Assembly: GCF_003945595.2 (NCBI RefSeq) | Contig: NW_024104427.1 | Span: forward strand, 186,001 to 250,000 | Direction of reading: 5' to 3' | DNA from: Pipra filicauda | Lineage: Eukaryota; Chordata; Aves; Passeriformes; Pipridae | Length of the DNA: 64,000 nt | Part shown: positions 60,972-64,000 of the stretch, piece after piece | Position numbering within the stretch: position 1 is the first letter of the stretch | Layout of the letters: every line of letters starts with the position of its first letter | The notes under the pieces: model-generated | Told to the model about the DNA's origin: nothing | The model's database searches: none | What the model saw: only the letters and a program-made list of their open reading frames with translations | Translations under genes and position numbers: made by a program

Positions 60972-61061
60972 AGAAAGCTCCAAAAGGAGCAGCTGGGACC
61001 AGGCATCTATGTTTTAGAAAGCTCCAAAAGGAGCAGCTGGGACCAGGCATCTATGTTTTAG
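60972..61061. repeat. Exact 44-bp tandem duplication (two copies)
   Basis: Copy 1 (60972-61015) and copy 2 (61016-61059) are identical in all 44 bases, plus two more bases of a third unit. Complete identity means a recent duplication by slippage, or an assembly artefact. The unit contains 'aggagcagctgggaccagg' and is not itself a known repeat. Confidence 0.95.
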
Positions 61062-62916
61062 CTGGCCAACATGCAGCCAGGGTAAACTTGTGCTCAGTGT
61101 CCATTCAGTGTCTTAAGGCTTTCCCGGATTTTTGATCACAGAGGCAGCTCTATCAGCAAACAGTGAAATTTGCATCAATAACATGGCCTGGCATGGTGGG
61201 ATGAGCTGTGCTGATGCAGATCTCTCTGTATGTATACTGTACATATGTCCTATAGTAGCTACCCACATGGTCAAGATCCCAAGTGCTGAGGTCTCAGCCT
61301 GTCTCCTTGATTAGCCCTAATGAAATGTATGTTTTTGTGATGAAATCCAGACTAACCTCTGTTCGATATGCAACTTTCATTGTAATCTCAAAGATTCAGG
61401 CTGATCTTGCTCCCAGACAGCGCATTTTGATAATGCCCCAGCTGCAAAGCTGGCCCATTTCCAAGTAAAAACACAGTGGTTCTGGTTGAGTTGTGTCTGG
61501 AGTGTTGGCTTCATCCTGATTATAAGCCGGAGGAGACTCTGGCTCTTAATTCTCTAGTCTGGCTGGACTGAATCCCTCTAAGAGGTAACATAATCTGAGG
61601 AACACTCTTCCACAAAACTTCAGAAGAATCTCAGTTTAGAGCTAAACTCTAAAATTCACACTGATCTCCACTTTGATGCCAGTCCTCAGCTCCCAGACAG
61701 TGCAATCATATGAGTCAGGGCATCAAACAAAACAAAAAACCATCAACACCCAGTGTCCTCTGATACTGCAGAACTTAACTAGTGAATGATAGACCAGCTC
61801 AAGCTGCTTCAAATGCACCCCAGATGGTTTCAGGTGGCCCCCTTGTCAGGGGGGAAATGGATGACAAACAGTAGTTTCCTCATCTTCTCTATCACACTTT
61901 TGACTTCATATCCACTGACCATTTTTTCCTTCTTTCTTTCTGGATAAACAGTCCTTTTCTGATTATTCTTTGTATAAACATTAGTCCACACCTTTGACAA
62001 TATCTATTGCCCTCGCTGTATATTCTCCAGCTCTGCTTTGGTTTTTTTTCTAAGGCAGGGAAACCATGACTGTGCAAAGGTGCTGGCACACTAAGGGAAA
62101 ATCAAGGGAAAATAATACTTCCTTTTCTGTCCTCTGTTCCTTCCATAATAATCAGGCACCAAACCGATGTTTCTCATTGGACTAGCTCTTGTAACACAAG
62201 ATATCATATCTGTGTCATAAATCAGCTTTGACATCACTGAATATATGATACTGAGCCTGTGGATGACAGCCCAGACTACGTGGAGTTATTTAAGAATGGC
62301 AAATCTGAAATTGCCTTTAATTGCCCTCCATGAGTACTAAGGACAGCTACAGCCTTTTGCTCTGATATGCAATCAAAGCAAACCTGCTCTGAAAGAAATA
62401 TTCTCCTTGCCAGACATGGAGAAGAGACTGAAAAGTTATTTTGAGTCTCCTCTGCTGTCTTGCACTTCCATGACTTTCACCAGAAGTTGCACTGCAATGG
62501 AATCAGTGGCGGCTGTGCCCTGGGAAGCCACCTCAGTCCTGACTGCATCCACACACAACTCTGGTCCCCACAGGCCAGAGACAAGAATGTGTAGGTTAGG
62601 TTACCTAGCCATCTGGGATAGAAGTTTTCAGAGCTTATTGGCTACATTAATGCGTAAGCTGTGGAGGAAAGAGAAGCAAAGGTCTGTGTGCAAGGTCCAA
62701 CCCCTCACTGGTCAGCTTTGTTGGAGCACTATCCTGCCATATCTCCCAGTGGGGGTTCATGCCCCTCTACTGCAGCCAGGTCCTACATAACCTGTAACTC
62801 ACTTTATTCCCCTCTCTGTGCTGAACTCTCACTCTTTTTAAGTGCTTCTATGAGTTCACTCACTGCTTTACCAGGAGCCCCACCAGGCTCCTGCATTACA
62901 CTTCTGCTCTAGCTGA

Positions 62917-62934
62917 GGGAGGGAGGGAGGTGGG
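62917..62934 (+). other. G-quadruplex motif
   Basis: Four GGG runs (62917-62919, 62921-62923, 62925-62927, 62932-62934) with loops of 1, 1 and 4 bases satisfy the standard G3 quadruplex pattern. Further GG runs follow. Folding is a prediction from pattern only. Confidence 0.6.
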
Positions 62935-64000
62935 ATCTGGGAGGAGAACAGAACAGCAGTACTTCTCTGTTTTTCCTGGATGTCTTTCATTCACCCTCAG
63001 CTGAGTTTTCTCCCTGTTCAGAATAACTAGCATTCTTTGGGGCACATTTCTCCTCACAAATCTCAAGGAGGCGGAAGCGCCGCAGAGCTACCGCTTCACT
63101 AAAGAGCGTTATTCCAAGGCTAAGATCTTATTACAATTCCCTTACTACAGCAACACATTTTTTCCACTCCTCCTTGAAACCTCAAATGTTGTTATGGCGT
63201 CAATGGTAAAGAAGTTTCGGCTTGCTTGGATTTCAGTCTCTTGGCCTTGGATGGAGGGGAAACATTATTTCTCTAAATACATGAACCCTTGTGCACACAC
63301 GCGCTTGCAGGTTCCAAGACTCCAATCTTGCAATAGGATCTGCTCATGCATAGCCTTCTGCCCGTCCAGAGTTGTGTTGAGTGTAAATCAAGCACATCTG
63401 ACAGCTCAGGCTCTTTTAGTGTGGTGCTTTGGCAAAGCTGCTACTAATGTGATCCAGGGAAACAGCAGCATGGTTCAAACCCAGCCAGGCAACTGTTTCA
63501 GTATAGTGGCAAAGAACATAAAGTTAATAGAGACACAAATTATGCTGTAGGGAGTCTGTACATGTCCAGGTCTCTACCCTCAGTCTGGTGGGGGAAAATG
63601 TGGTTTGTGCTCCTGACTGCAAGGCAGAAGTAGTGGGAGGTGAGAGCCCAGAGCTCTTCCTGCTGCAGCTCTGGGCAAGCAGGCAGTGCCTCCACCACAG
63701 CATGGTGGCACAGAAAAGCACCTGCTGACATGCTTCCTCAGCCCTCTTGAGCTTCTACCCTCTGCATATGTGAGATGGGAGGGAGCTGCGGGGCACAGAG
63801 ATTGGTACTGGGTTTTGGGAGAGGTTCTGGTCCCACTGTTGTTTCCTTGGGCTCAATTTTGTGCCCTGCATGCAGCCTGCGCACCTTGGCTGTATTCCAT
63901 GGTGACTGAATGGGTCTGTCCCATCTCAAAAGACTAGTATGAAAACCCAGCCCTCCCTGATGACTTCTTCAGCACCCGAGGCACTTGGTGCTGCCTCTGT

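Larger units (their letters stand above)
60331..64000. other. Non-coding stretch
   Basis: No exon or CR1 copy recognised to the end of the window. It contains the 44-bp duplication at 60972, a G-quadruplex motif at 62917 and a 17-base near-palindrome 'attacagtaactgtaat' at about 60504. A short CpG-rich patch lies at about 63069-63110 ('gaggcggaagcgccgcag'). Frames of 118-127 codons at 62407-62790 and 63194-63550 show no known motif. Confidence 0.55.

Noticed and set aside
1..64000. CRISPR arrays, operons, phage or insertion sequences
   Set aside because: No regularly spaced direct repeats with unique spacers, no dense gene packing and no ribosome-binding-site pattern. The CR1 tails show this is vertebrate DNA.
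1..64000. Endogenous retrovirus or LTR element
   Set aside because: I looked for paired long terminal repeats, primer-binding and polypurine sites, and gag/pol-like frames, and saw none.

Overview
The window reads as non-coding vertebrate DNA, most likely from a bird. The main evidence is seven truncated 3'-end copies of CR1 LINEs. They carry the family's tail (a block around 'ttggaagggacc', 'ttaaagatc', and terminal 'attctatg' octamers) and lie in both orientations. I see no Alu, B1/B2 or L1 sequence, which argues against a placental mammal. Turtle or crocodilian origin is possible but less likely. Older repeats of the MIR/L2 type also survive as faint fragments, as expected in any amniote.

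I find no convincing protein-coding exon, rRNA, tRNA or known small RNA. Open reading frames here are short (longest 198 codons), overlap on several frames and strands, show no family I recognise, and are what chance and simple repeats produce. The window is best read as intergenic sequence or the inside of a long intron. The neighbouring gene cannot be named from this sequence.

Layout. 1-18300 has no CR1 copy. It holds several stretches that look like conserved regulatory DNA: repeat-free, rich in TAAT/ATTA homeodomain-type cores and octamer sites. It also holds a CpG-dense block at about 10770-11100. A CR1 tail follows at 18311-18596. 18600-36000 is mostly featureless AT-rich sequence with three simple-repeat tracts, two CR1 tails (27917 and 29510) and a (CA)n array at 31117. 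36000-54000 has four more CR1 tails, most of the MIR/L2-like fossils and a 165-bp polypyrimidine tract at 47790. 54000-64000 is AT-rich, with two more regulatory-looking blocks, an exact 44-bp tandem duplication and a G-quadruplex motif.

The most unusual structure is a 95-nt inverted repeat at 9947-10041. Its arms match perfectly over 22 bp and the inner stem is imperfect, giving the size and shape of a microRNA precursor or a very short inverted-repeat transposon. Other small structures are a perfect 22-bp palindrome at 43999-44020, two further hairpins (31912-31953 and 44834-44859) and a mirrored pair of octamer sites at 5881-5899. No gene system, operon or CRISPR array is present. All conservation statements are inferences from sequence character, since no alignment was available.
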